Positions 1-5,635 of a stretch of DNA of 45,347 nucleotides are shown here, piece by piece. Made by a program: the position numbers and the translations under genes. The DNA comes from a virus. The notes below the pieces were generated by a model. That model saw only the letters and a program-made list of their open reading frames with translations. It made no database searches and was not told the origin of the DNA. Every line of letters starts with the position of its first letter. The stretch's first letter is position 1. The stretch is taken from IMG/VR virus record IMGVR_UViG_3300005608_000001, positions 1 through 45,347 of that record; one strand, written 5' to 3'.

Positions 1-70
1 GCATAATTGCGTAACCGCATGCAGAGCATGTAACCAAGCAAAAGGGTCATTACCCGTTGAACAATTTTTA
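1..70. repeat. terminal overlap, copy 1 (identical to 45278-45347)
   Basis: These 70 bases are identical to the last 70 bases of the window, so the contig closes into a circle. The overlap lies inside the HNH endonuclease reading frame, which continues without interruption across the join. A short exact overlap of this kind is what an assembler leaves on a circular, permuted or terminally redundant phage genome. It is unlikely to be the biological terminal repeat, because it falls inside a late gene. Confidence 0.95.
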
Positions 71-271
71 TTAACTATTTTTAAAATGGCAAGAGCAGCA
101 ACAATTATGAGTCGTGGATACGGCACTATAAAAATCGACGCTACAGCAGATACAGCTTTAGCAGCTATTACAACAGCAAGCACAGTTAAAGACGTGTTAG
201 CAATAATCGACGCATGCGTAGCTCGCAACAGAGTTACAGGCGCATCTTCTACAGGTGGTGCAAGCAGCTAA
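2..271 (+). CDS. C-terminal part of HNH endonuclease plus Ala-rich tail (5' part at window end)
   Basis: This is the 3' portion of the gene that starts near 45099/45120 and crosses the circular join. Codons from position 2 carry the end of an HNH domain (HN, then CxxCN and QAKGS). The frame then runs with no stop through position 86 into an Ala/Thr-rich stretch of about 60 residues ending in ASSTGGASS. An ATG at 86 could start a separate 61-residue protein, but no Shine-Dalgarno sequence precedes it (the upstream bases are an A/T run). A single fused protein of about 142-149 residues is therefore the simpler reading. The stop overlaps the next start (TAATG). Confidence 0.6.
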   Translation, partial: HNCVTACRACNQAKGSLPVEQFLLTIFKMARAATIMSRGYGTIKIDATADTALAAITTASTVKDVLAIIDACVARNRVTGASSTGGASS

Positions 272-513
272 TGGCTAAATCCGTAAGCCTATCTATAGGT
301 CGAGGAGAGAAGTCAAAGAAAGGCGGCTTAACTGCCAAAGGTAGAGCTAAGTACAACAGAGCTACAGGCTCTAAGTTAAAAGCACCTCAGCCCCAAGGTG
401 GTAAAAGAAAAAAATCTTTCTGCGCGAGAATGAAAGGTGTAAAGGGAGCAATGAAAAAACCAAACGGCAAGCCTACTCGCAAGGCTCTTGCCCTTAGACG
501 ATGGAAGTGTTAA
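271..513 (+). CDS. small basic phage protein (DUF6321-like)
   Basis: An 80-residue, very Lys/Arg-rich protein with the recognisable order SIGRGEKSKKGGLTAKGRAKYN, then GSKLKAPQPQGGKRKKSFCARM, then GKPTRKALALRRW. This pattern recurs in small phage proteins of unknown function, which I associate with DUF6321 from memory. The start at 271 overlaps the previous stop. An earlier in-frame start at 214 would overlap the preceding gene and is less likely. The charge suggests nucleic-acid binding, and it sits between the terminase subunits, but no function is known. Confidence 0.75.
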   Translation: MAKSVSLSIGRGEKSKKGGLTAKGRAKYNRATGSKLKAPQPQGGKRKKSFCARMKGVKGAMKKPNGKPTRKALALRRWKC

Positions 514-515
514 CT

Positions 516-632
516 ATGCCAATGGGAAAAGGATACGGTAAGCCCGTAAAGAAAGCTAAGAAAATGAACAAAGGTATGTCAAAGTTACCTAAAGCAGTAC
601 AAAAGAAAATATTAGGAAGCAAGAAAAAGTAA
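516..632 (+). CDS. tiny Lys-rich hypothetical protein
   Basis: A 38-residue ORF beginning MPMGKGYGKPVKKAKK and ending GSKKK. About a third of its residues are Lys. It starts 2 bases after the previous stop, and its own stop overlaps the next ATG (TAATG). The same tight coupling joins the neighbouring small basic genes, which supports it as a real gene. Similar 35-45 residue MPxGKGYG-type proteins are common in marine phages. Function unknown. Confidence 0.6.
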   Translation: MPMGKGYGKPVKKAKKMNKGMSKLPKAVQKKILGSKKK

Positions 633-688
633 TGGCACATAAAGGTAAAGGATCTTGCAAAGGTGGAAAAGGCAAGAAGAAAAGATAA
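632..688 (+). CDS. very short Gly/Lys-rich peptide
   Basis: An 18-codon ORF, MAHKGKGSCKGGKGKKKR, translationally coupled to the previous gene by TAATG. Composition is almost entirely Lys and Gly with one Cys. It overlaps the start of the next gene. It is too short to assign and might be a fortuitous ORF, but it continues the series of basic peptides here. Confidence 0.35.
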   Translation: MAHKGKGSCKGGKGKKKR

Positions 689-950
689 GGTTACATTTAA
701 GACATCGACATTTAAAAAGCTGGGCAAGATCTTAAGTAGGATCTTCCCAGCACCTATAGCTTGGGTCTTAAAAGCTTATCTATTTGATTTTGAGATAAAG
801 TACCTCGAAACTAAAGCTGAACTAACTGTAGACAAAGCTATAGCTGACTACAAAAAAGATTTAGATGAGTTACCAAAAACAATAGTCACAAAAAAACCGT
901 CCGAAGTGGACGGCTTGTTTGATATAGAAATTAAACGCCTAGAAGATTAA
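663..950 (+). CDS. hypothetical protein, GTG start
   Basis: A 95-residue protein with a basic N-terminus, a short hydrophobic stretch (about residues 27-42, FPAPIAWVLKAYLFDF) and an acidic, Lys-rich helical C-terminal half. It has no internal Met, so the GTG at 663 is the only usual start; this overlaps the previous peptide by 26 bases. Its 3' end converges on, and overlaps by 20 bases, the 3' end of the reverse-strand gene. A reverse-strand terminator hairpin (889-913) lies inside its coding sequence. Possibly membrane-associated; function unknown. Confidence 0.55.
   Translation: MEKARRKDKVTFKTSTFKKLGKILSRIFPAPIAWVLKAYLFDFEIKYLETKAELTVDKAIADYKKDLDELPKTIVTKKPSEVDGLFDIEIKRLED
889..913 (-). 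terminator. intrinsic terminator for the reverse-strand gene
   Basis: CCGTCC (897-902) and GGACGG (908-913) form a 6-bp GC-rich stem with a 5-base loop. Read leftward, the stem is followed by seven T residues (complement of 890-896). This is a textbook rho-independent terminator in the reverse direction, placed about 20 bases past the stop codon of the reverse-strand gene. In the forward direction the tail is CTTGTTT, which is weaker. Confidence 0.75.
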
Positions 951-1485
951 GTCTTTCTAGGTCATCTTTACAGAACATGACATAACCCTTAAGGTTTCTA
1001 GGTCTTGTGCCACGGCTATCGTAGCTGTCCCATACTGCGCCGTCTCTTACGGCAACCCAATGTCTAGGTAGCATTGCTATGCAGTGTGGTGGCACATTAT
1101 CTTTGTTAAACTTGAAATGAAATGTTTTCATGTCTGTCCAACTAGAATCAATGCCAAGGTATCCAAGAGTGTCCATAAGATCTCTTCTGGATAAACCCCA
1201 TGTAGCTGTAGCCATCGACTTACGATATACAGTTTTATAACCATAGTTCCATTCGTAAGTTGGTGCGTTCATCTGCTTCATCGCAGTAGCAGCTTTCCAT
1301 ACTGTCTGGTAGTCAATACCTAATGCAAGGCAGATAGCCCTTGTACCACAATCACCATGACGCTCCTTCTTAGGATGTGGATTGCGTGTCATTAAATGGA
1401 ATCCTGTATGGTGAGAAGAACGTGGTAGTTCTTTGGATGGACTGAACTCTAGATTCAGTTTCGCTGGTAGTTTAGCGAGAGTCAT
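931..1485 (-). CDS. papain-like cysteine peptidase-like protein (moron candidate)
   Basis: The only protein gene on the reverse strand. The open frame reaches 1539, but that ATG lies inside the promoter -10 box. I therefore prefer the ATG at 1485 (184 residues); 1392 is another possibility. Numbering from 1539, the motifs are GDCGTRAICLALG (Cys64), RHWVAVRDG (His160) and WDSYD (Asp171 or Asp174). This is the Cys, His, Asp order of papain-fold enzymes and resembles small phage proteins with a DCxxRA...HxxAV...D pattern. It could be a peptidase, a deamidase, or a related toxin or anti-host effector. It has its own sigma70 promoter and terminator, independent of the late operon. The fold assignment is inferred from motifs only. 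Confidence 0.6.
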   Translation of the reverse strand: MTLAKLPAKLNLEFSPSKELPRSSHHTGFHLMTRNPHPKKERHGDCGTRAICLALGIDYQTVWKAATAMKQMNAPTYEWNYGYKTVYRKSMATATWGLSRRDLMDTLGYLGIDSSWTDMKTFHFKFNKDNVPPHCIAMLPRHWVAVRDGAVWDSYDSRGTRPRNLKGYVMFCKDDLERLNLLGV

Positions 1486-1537
1486 AATTAATACGTTGTG
1501 CTTAGTGTACTCGACGAACGTGTAGTCCGTCACTAGC

Positions 1538-1565
1538 ATTATAGCACATCATTTCCACATGTCAA
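1538..1565 (-). promoter_or_regulatory. near-perfect sigma70 promoter (extended -10), reverse strand
   Basis: On the reverse strand the sequence reads TTGACA (1565-1560), a 16-base spacer, then TATAAT (1543-1538). The -10 is preceded by TGC, giving an extended -10 (TGCTATAAT). Both hexamers match the bacterial consensus. Transcription would start near 1531 and run into the cysteine-peptidase-like gene. This implies expression by host RNA polymerase at any stage of infection, or from a prophage. Confidence 0.8.
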
Positions 1566-1566
1566 C

Positions 1567-3303
1567 ATGAAAAATAAAGAATATTTAGTAGATCGGACTA
1601 TAAGATCTGACTTCAAGGTGTTTTTAACACTGATTTGGCGGGAACTTAACCTACCAACACCGACTAAAGCGCAGTTTGCTATAGCTGATTACTTACAACA
1701 TGGTGGAAAACGCATACAGATACAGGCGTTTCGTGGAGTTGGTAAGAGCTGGATCACAGCTGCTTATGTACTTTGGGTTCTATATAAAGACCCAGATAAA
1801 AAGATTATGGTTATCTCAGCTAGTAAAGAAAGAGCTGATAACTTTTCTATCTTTTGTCAAAAATTAATCTTAGATATTTCATGGATAAAACACATGCGTC
1901 CGAGGTCAGACGATCAGCGATGGTCGAGGATCTCATTCGATGTAGGCAATGCAAAGCCCCATCAACAGCCAAGTGTATCCTCGAAGGGGATAGGCTCACA
2001 GCTAACGGGGGGAAGAGCTGACATACTTTGTTTTGATGACGTAGAGGTAGTTAATAATTCTGCAACTGATGTCCAGAGAGAAAAACTATTACAGCTAATT
2101 ACTGAGGCTGAGGCGATTATCACACCAAAGGAGGATTCTCGCATTTTGTTCTTAGGAACGCCTCAAAGTACGTTTACTGTGTATAGAAAGCTCTCTGAGA
2201 GAGGCTACAAGCCCTTTGTTTGGACGGCTAGGTATCCTAGTAACCCCCAAAACTACGAAGGATTGCTTGCTCCGCAACTTGTCGAAGAGATAGAAAAGGG
2301 AGCAAAAAAGGGTGATCCTACCGATACAAGGTTCACAGATATAGATCTTGCTGAAAGAGAAGTATCTATGGGAAGGTCTAACTTCATGCTTCAGTTTCAG
2401 CTAGATACTAGCCTGTCAGATGCTGAACAATATCCACTTAAATTCCAAGATCTAATAGTTACGCCTTTAGGAGAAGAATGTGCTGAACGGTATGTTTGGA
2501 GTGCCGATCCTCGCTACATGCTTACGGAACTGGCTGCTGTGGGGCTACCTAATGACCGCTTCTACTCGCCCATGCACATTGACACGGGAGCAATTCCGTT
2601 TTCTGAGACGATTTTATCGTTGGATACGTCGGGACGAGGAGCTGATGAAACTTGCGCCGTCATCTTATCTCAAGCTAATGGATACATTTTCGTTAGAGAC
2701 ATCAAAGCTTGGAGACAAGGTTACACCGACGAAACACTTTCTGGTATTATTCGTCTTGCCAAGCGATACAAAGCGACAAGATTAGTCATAGAAGAGAACT
2801 TCGGCGATGGTATGGTCACTGAATTACTCAAGCGTCATGCTTCACAGCAACAGTTACAAGCAACCTTAGATGGGGTTAGAGCTACAACAAGAAAAGAAAA
2901 CAGAATAATAGATACTCTCGAACCTGTAATGAACCAACACAAGCTTATTGTTGATCCAAAGGTCTGGGAATACGACTATCACAGCAACCCTAACGAACCT
3001 CCAGAGAAAAGATTGGAGTATATGTTGGGTTATCAAATGTCTAGGCTAAGAAAGATGGCTGGCTGTCTTAAACATGATGACCGTGCCGATGCTTTAGCCC
3101 AAGGTGTTAAATGGTTCACAGATGCCGTTGCAATCAGCGCAGCTAAGGCTTCAGCAGCTCGTAGGTATGAAGAGTGGAAAGCTATGGAACAAGCCTTCAC
3201 AGACCATCCTCACGCCGCCTGTGACATTTTAGTTAAGGGTGGTACGTTTATAGATAAGAAATTTCCCTCAAACACTGTCTATGATTGGACAAAAGGGAGA
3301 TAA
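1567..3303 (+). CDS. terL: terminase large subunit (T7 gp19-like)
   Basis: A 578-residue packaging ATPase/nuclease. Walker A is AFRGVGKS at residues 54-61, and Walker B with catalytic acids is ILCFDDVE at about 153-160. The C-terminal nuclease domain shows LSLDTSGRGADE and a late DDRADALAQG motif. Length and motif order fit T7-type TerL (T7 gp19 is 586 residues). It would dock on the portal, translocate DNA into the prohead and cut the concatemer. The ATG at 1567 follows the reverse promoter region. In T7 this is the last large late gene, and here it is likewise followed by a terminator and non-coding DNA. Confidence 0.95.
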   Translation: MKNKEYLVDRTIRSDFKVFLTLIWRELNLPTPTKAQFAIADYLQHGGKRIQIQAFRGVGKSWITAAYVLWVLYKDPDKKIMVISASKERADNFSIFCQKLILDISWIKHMRPRSDDQRWSRISFDVGNAKPHQQPSVSSKGIGSQLTGGRADILCFDDVEVVNNSATDVQREKLLQLITEAEAIITPKEDSRILFLGTPQSTFTVYRKLSERGYKPFVWTARYPSNPQNYEGLLAPQLVEEIEKGAKKGDPTDTRFTDIDLAEREVSMGRSNFMLQFQLDTSLSDAEQYPLKFQDLIVTPLGEECAERYVWSADPRYMLTELAAVGLPNDRFYSPMHIDTGAIPFSETILSLDTSGRGADETCAVILSQANGYIFVRDIKAWRQGYTDETLSGIIRLAKRYKATRLVIEENFGDGMVTELLKRHASQQQLQATLDGVRATTRKENRIIDTLEPVMNQHKLIVDPKVWEYDYHSNPNEPPEKRLEYMLGYQMSRLRKMAGCLKHDDRADALAQGVKWFTDAVAISAAKASAARRYEEWKAMEQAFTDHPHAACDILVKGGTFIDKKFPSNTVYDWTKGR

Positions 3304-3575
3304 GAGTTCATTACCAATATGTAAGCAGGGAAAGTGGTGCGTCCCTGTGTGGATATGCGGTGAGATTGACCCCTTGAGATTCTAGGGGTCTTTCCTATGT
3401 ATCCGTCAAACCCCCAATACGTCAGGTTTTTTGAGCGTCCTCCTGAATGTATAAGCCTCTATAAAAGTGTCTCAATCAAGGCTGAGAACCCAGTGTTTCT
3501 AAGCGAGCGAAGCGAGCGTCCTTTTACCCTAAACATATAAAGGTCTAATCAAGACCATGGTTTTACCGTATTTAA
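3304..3575. other. non-coding region downstream of terL (expected near the physical genome end)
   Basis: About 270 bases with no convincing gene. It holds the terminator at 3368-3393, a segment (3308-3334) nearly identical to part of the RNA polymerase gene, a mirror-symmetric GCGAGCGAAGCGAGCG (3503-3518), and a GGTCT/AGACC hairpin (3542-3556) that could end the reverse-strand tRNA transcript. In T7-like phages the terminal repeats lie between terL and the early genes, so the true DNA ends are probably in 3304-4291. The repeat boundaries cannot be seen from this circularised sequence. Confidence 0.5.
3368..3393 (+). terminator. hairpin terminator downstream of terL
   Basis: GACCCCT (3368-3374) pairs perfectly with AGGGGTC (3384-3390) across a 9-base loop, followed by TTTC. 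It sits 65 bases after the terL stop, where the late transcript should end. The T tail is short, so efficiency may be moderate. Confidence 0.6.
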
Positions 3576-3657
3576 TGCGGTTGAAAGGACTTGAACCTTC
3601 ACGGATTACTCCACTTGTGCCTAAAACAAGCGCGTCTACCAATTCCGCCACAACCGC
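3576..3657 (-). tRNA. tRNA-Leu (anticodon UAG), likely phage attachment site
   Basis: Read on the reverse strand this is a full class II tRNA cloverleaf. The acceptor GCGGTTG pairs with CAACCGC, the D-arm is GCG...CGC, and the anticodon stem CTTGT/ACAAG carries loop TTTAGGC (anticodon TAG). There is a long variable arm, and the T-arm GAAGG/CCTTT carries loop TTCAAGT. The 3' CCA is not encoded. A CATAAT box lies at 3682-3677, about 20 bases upstream on that strand. Prochlorococcus podoviruses such as P-SSP7 carry part of a host tRNA-Leu as a presumed attP, and this genome also encodes a tyrosine integrase. A whole functional-looking gene rather than a 3' fragment is notable. It may serve translation, integration, or both. 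Confidence 0.9.
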
Positions 3658-3679
3658 AACCTGTACATCTTATCTGATT

Positions 3680-3907
3680 ATGAGAAGAAAAAACAATAAC
3701 TATAGAAAAGTTATAAGACAAAGCCTTATAGAGGTATATAAAAGGTTAGATCTATTAGTTCTGGATGTTCCTATAGGTGCTGATCTAGATAATAATGAGA
3801 AGGCTGCTAGTGCTGTCAAAAATATTAGAGCTATAGAGAGTGAGTGGATATTAGATAAAGAGTTACTAGAAGAGATTAGTATTATTGTTATTAATCCAAA
3901 AAGATAG
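3680..3907 (+). CDS. hypothetical protein between tRNA and early promoter region
   Basis: A 75-residue ORF, MRRKNNNYRKVIRQ..., with a basic N-terminus and an acidic helical remainder ending IIVINPKR. The frame is open further upstream to 3557, but that would translate through the antisense of the tRNA, so 3680 is the sensible start. No Shine-Dalgarno sequence is evident. It stands alone between the tRNA and the early leader. No recognisable family. Confidence 0.4.
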   Translation: MRRKNNNYRKVIRQSLIEVYKRLDLLVLDVPIGADLDNNEKAASAVKNIRAIESEWILDKELLEEISIIVINPKR

Positions 3908-4008
3908 GTGTCGAAATTTTTGTTATAAATTTCCAAAGGCATAACGATATGACCGCCGCCGCGATTTCCCCTGTATGGGGTCTAAAAAAACCTAAATAGT
4001 AACTTTTT

Positions 4009-4038
4009 TTGTATAGTATTGATACAAACTACCATAAT
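4009..4038 (+). promoter_or_regulatory. candidate host sigma70 early promoter with overlapping inverted repeat
   Basis: TTGTAT (4009-4014), an 18-base spacer and CATAAT (4033-4038). A perfect 7-bp inverted repeat, TTTGTAT...ATACAAA, covers the -35 region and spacer (4008-4028), a typical place for a repressor. The alternative start site is the TATAAT at 4230, which lacks a good -35. Sequence-based guess only. Confidence 0.35.
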
Positions 4039-4245
4039 TAATATTTTTTATTCGCTGTAATCTATTGGTATGACTAGCTTTGAAGCTGGTTTAATAGTCC
4101 TACATCATAATAATTTAGACAGTCGCAACCGTCGCATAAATTGAGACTGTCCCTGTCTCTCTCTATCTGTCCGTTTTTAAATTGTTACGATTTGTAAACA
4201 ATAACTGTCTAAGTGGAATTGAATGTGTTTATAATTCATTTAGAT

Positions 4246-4261
4246 ATTACTTTTTAGTAAT
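4246..4261. promoter_or_regulatory. ATTACT/AGTAAT palindrome upstream of the ardC-like gene
   Basis: A perfect 6-bp inverted repeat with a TTTT spacer, 11 bases downstream of the TATAAT at 4230-4235. It lies in the 5' leader of the first early gene. It could be an operator or an mRNA hairpin. Confidence 0.35.
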
Positions 4262-4291
4262 GTCCACTAAACACAACAACGGTATCTTTCA

Positions 4292-5254
4292 ATGACACTC
4301 GCAACCACTAAAACAAAAGTTACACCTGAAGAAAAAATATGTAATGAAGTTATTAAACTTCTTGAAAAAGGTGTTCAACCTTGGCAAAAAAAATGGACTA
4401 CCTCAACAAGTGGTTCTTATCGTAATTTTATTACGGGTCATAAATACAGCGGCGCAAACGTGGCTCTATTAACTATGTATGAATGTGTATATGGTTATAC
4501 CTCTAATTTATATTGCGGATTCGCTCAAGCTCGCTCTAAAGGCTGGCTTGTCAAAAAAGGCTCAGTTGCTTCATACATCATGCACCCAAAGCCAGTTAAG
4601 TATGACAAGTTAGACAAGGACGGCAACCCAGTAAAGGACAAGGACGGCAAGCCTATCGTAGTTCAATATATGTCTTTTCAATGCGTACCTATTTTTAACA
4701 GTGATTGTTTACAAGGTAAGGACGCGCAAAGTCAAGACGCACTAGAGCAAGCGATCAAAGCCGAACAGCGCAACATCAAGGAAAATATAAACGATATAGA
4801 AACAAGAAAACATAAGTGTTTCACTGTTCTAAAAGATTATATAGACCGCGAAGAAATCGAATACCGCGAAGGCGGTGACCGCGCCTATTACAGCCCATCA
4901 TCCGATTTAATCGGCATGCCCGCACCAAAGCAATTTCAAGACAGCGACTCATTTTTAGCTACGATGGCGCATGAGTGTATTCACTCAACTAAAAAACCGT
5001 CAAGGCTTGACCGCTCATTTGGTGCTAGTCGCTTCGGTAACGACGCATACGCCCGCGAAGAATTAGTTGCCGAGCTGGGTTGCCTAATCCTAACTAGATC
5101 GCTCAATGTAGGCTCTCAGATAGAGAATCATGCAAGCTACCTTAACAGCTGGTTATCAGGTATTAAAGAAGATAGAAGTTATCTTTTTAAATCACTTGCA
5201 TACGCTAACAAGGCGGCGAATTACATTATGAATACTGAGCCTACAACAAAGTAG
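4292..5254 (+). CDS. ardC: ArdC-type antirestriction protein
   Basis: 320 residues in two parts. The N-terminal ArdC-like DNA-binding domain (residues about 10-140) has a PWQKKW motif, a GSYRNFITGHKYSGANV segment and GWLVKKGS. The C-terminal zincin-like metallopeptidase domain has AHECIHS at 226-232 (HExxH, His227/Glu228/His231) and a third ligand Glu in REELVAELG at 255-263. ArdC proteins of plasmids and phages protect incoming DNA from restriction. Being the first gene behind the early leader matches the position of T7 gene 0.3 (Ocr), so an early anti-restriction role is likely. Two tandem terminators follow, isolating it from the RNA polymerase gene. Residues 105-122 carry a short KDGNPVKDKDGKP repeat. 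Confidence 0.85.
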   Translation: MTLATTKTKVTPEEKICNEVIKLLEKGVQPWQKKWTTSTSGSYRNFITGHKYSGANVALLTMYECVYGYTSNLYCGFAQARSKGWLVKKGSVASYIMHPKPVKYDKLDKDGNPVKDKDGKPIVVQYMSFQCVPIFNSDCLQGKDAQSQDALEQAIKAEQRNIKENINDIETRKHKCFTVLKDYIDREEIEYREGGDRAYYSPSSDLIGMPAPKQFQDSDSFLATMAHECIHSTKKPSRLDRSFGASRFGNDAYAREELVAELGCLILTRSLNVGSQIENHASYLNSWLSGIKEDRSYLFKSLAYANKAANYIMNTEPTTK

Positions 5255-5261
5255 GCTTTTT
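5239..5261 (+). terminator. first of two tandem terminators after ardC
   Basis: GCCTAC (5239-5244) and GTAGGC (5251-5256) form a 6-bp stem with a 6-base loop followed by five T. It overlaps the last codons of the ArdC-like gene. Confidence 0.7.
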
Positions 5262-5265
5262 AAAT

Positions 5266-5292
5266 AAGACAGTCTCAACGGCTGTCTTTTTT
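5266..5292 (+). terminator. second of two tandem terminators after ardC
   Basis: AAGACAG (5266-5272) pairs with CTGTCTT (5282-5288) over a 9-base loop and is followed by a T run. Together with the hairpin just upstream it would strongly separate the ArdC transcript from the polymerase region. Confidence 0.75.
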
Positions 5293-5434
5293 CTTGATGT
5301 AACAAATGATACATAATAAATATTGTGTGCATTTAGGAACATGACCCACAGATATGGTGTACACTTAGCAAACTCAATATAAGCTGTTTCTAGGTATAAA
5401 TTCACGATACCTATTCTCACTGGTCTATGGATTA

Positions 5435-5635
5435 ATGAAACAGCAAAATGTTTACGATGTTAAATATCGAGATAAACACGGCAATGTCCGTGTATTTTCA
5501 TGTTTAGATGAAGATATAAGCGGGGCAAGAAGTCAAGCGTACAATATGGTTTGCGACTTAAACGACTACAGTGGGACGATTCTCACTGTTCTACAAGTAA
5601 ACGACGATGAGTGGAGCAATGGATTTATTATATGA
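5435..5635 (+). CDS. hypothetical early protein
   Basis: 66 residues, MKQQNVYDVKYRDKHGNVRVFSC..., acidic in the middle, ending DDEWSNGFII. It looks like a small beta-rich protein (alternating hydrophobic strands). It overlaps the start of the RNA polymerase gene by up to 29 bases, implying coupled translation. A palindromic GTGTACAC (5357-5364) lies in its leader. No family recognised. Confidence 0.6.
   Translation: MKQQNVYDVKYRDKHGNVRVFSCLDEDISGARSQAYNMVCDLNDYSGTILTVLQVNDDEWSNGFII

Larger units (their letters stand above)
3908..4291 (+). promoter_or_regulatory. early-region leader: promoter- and operator-like sequence, no gene
   Basis: 384 AT-rich bases without an ORF, directly upstream of the first early gene. 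It contains CCCC/GGGG (3968-3980) followed by an A run. It has a promoter-like TTGTAT...CATAAT (4009-4038) and an isolated perfect TATAAT at 4230-4235. Inverted repeats are TTTGTAT/ATACAAA (4008-4014/4022-4028), GACAGTC/GACTGTC (4118-4124/4145-4151) and ATTACT/AGTAAT (4246-4261). This resembles a host-polymerase early promoter zone, as at the left end of T7. Confidence 0.5.

Noticed and set aside
1-70. 70-base end repeat as the biological terminal repeat
   Set aside because: It lies within the HNH reading frame and is of typical assembler-overlap size; T7-like terminal repeats should be between terL and the early genes.
3503-3518. GCGAGCGAAGCGAGCG as a CRISPR or att repeat
   Set aside because: Single mirror-symmetric run, with no spacers or further copies.
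3557-3679. N-terminal extension of the small ORF through the tRNA
   Set aside because: It would be translated from the antisense strand of a complete tRNA; start at 3680 preferred.
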